This document shows positions 13,992-14,205 of a stretch of 14,205 bases of DNA, in pieces. The DNA is from Pavlovales sp. CCMP2436. Lineage: Eukaryota; Haptophyta; Pavlovophyceae; Pavlovales. Under the pieces are notes generated by a model. The model saw only the letters and a list, made by a program, of their open reading frames with translations. It was not told the DNA's origin and searched no databases. Every line of letters begins with the position of its first letter. Positions within the stretch are counted from its first letter, which is position 1. The translations under genes were made by a program, and so were the position numbers. The DNA is taken from NCBI GenBank assembly GCA_026770615.1, contig MU631516.1, forward strand, positions 87,214 to 101,418, written 5' to 3'.

Positions 13992-14028
13992 GAAATGAGA
14001 GGGGGAAAAAGAAGAAAAAAGAGGTAAG

Positions 14029-14062
14029 GACGTCTGTCCCCGGAAGACGCGTGATCGCCCCG
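14029..14062 (+). CDS. MOT1: MOT1/BTAF1, probable exon 5
   Basis: If intron 4 ends at GTAAG (14028), the two bases left by exon 4 plus this stretch read R-TSVPGRRVIAPV, agreeing with the family's '(S)-D-E-VVAPV' strand after ALDRF-x-D. Thirty-four bases plus the leftover two restore phase 0 at CCG|GTGGCT. The frame soon reaches a stop (TAA at 14078), so an exon end before it is required. The acceptor could instead be the CGGAAG at 14046, in the same frame. The donor is weak and the alignment short. Confidence 0.4.
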
Positions 14063-14080
14063 GTGGCTATTCTGATTTAA

Positions 14081-14190
14081 ATCGACCGTACTTTTTGTAT
14101 ATTGACCGCATTTTTATTCTAATTTAGACTGACCGCTCTTGTGGTGTATTGACCGCCTTCTTACTCTGTTTGGTATTATTGACCGCACTT
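14081..14190. repeat. Spaced TTGACCGC motif, five copies
   Basis: GACCG occurs at 14084, 14104, 14131, 14151 and 14181, each within (A/T)(T/C)(T/C)GACCG(C/T) followed by a T-rich stretch. Spacings are 20, 27, 20 and 30 bases. It lies in what should be MOT1 intron 5. A degenerate minisatellite is likely, and it may go on beyond the window. Confidence 0.75.
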
Positions 14191-14205
14191 TTCTCTGATA
14201 CTGCC

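Overview
The window looks like nuclear DNA of a GC-rich unicellular alga or related protist. A haptophyte or pelagophyte-type alga fits best, but that is inferred only from base composition, alanine-rich proteins, very short exons and abundant simple repeats. An old, AT-rich, virus-like mobile element sits in the left third. The two parts differ sharply in composition: about 1-5150 is AT-rich with minus-strand genes, and about 7100-14205 is largely GC-rich with plus-strand host genes.

Virus-like element (about 100-5360). Three genes lie on the minus strand. From right to left they are a broken tyrosine recombinase/integrase (5088 to 3393, C-terminal catalytic half still open), a small intact ORF of 91 residues (3323 to 3048), and a badly broken replication gene (2956 to 244). 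The replication gene looks like a family A-like ('TVpol'-type) polymerase/primase fused to a D5/P4-type superfamily 3 helicase. Integrase plus polymerase-helicase is typical of Polinton-like viruses and virophage-like elements of algae. No capsid, ATPase or protease gene is visible here. Foldback repeats lie outside both ends of the gene block (101-232 and 5248-5358). The element is dead: many stops and frameshifts, a lost Walker A serine/threonine, a probably lost polymerase aspartate, a small inverted-repeat element with a deletion in the helicase, and a 345-bp retroposon-like insertion with a 16-bp target duplication in the integrase.

Repeat zone (about 5150-8640). I see no convincing gene here. 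It holds G/C-run hairpins, two arrays with exact 10-bp period, an octamer satellite (TAGCTNNN, two blocks), a cruciform, a strong G-quadruplex motif, and three of four copies of a ~55-bp dispersed element (core starting TAGCGGCTCAGCATGG) that carries short flanking direct repeats.

Host genes. 8637-10307 (+) is an intronless Ala/Arg/Lys/Glu-rich coiled-coil protein of 556 residues with no assigned function. From 11443 (+) runs the 5' part of a MOT1/BTAF1 gene, the Snf2-family ATPase that removes TBP from DNA. Exon 1 is long (285 codons). It is followed by very short exons (16 codons, 16 codons, 65 nt and probably 34 nt) that I placed by homology and splice phase; the gene continues past the window. 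Its introns are packed with repeats. Three of the four have a near copy of their own splice-site boundary inside the intron, and the fourth exon is enclosed by complementary CA-rich and GT-rich tracts. A second, 5'-shortened copy of the retroposon that broke the viral integrase lies in MOT1 intron 1, linking the two halves of the window.
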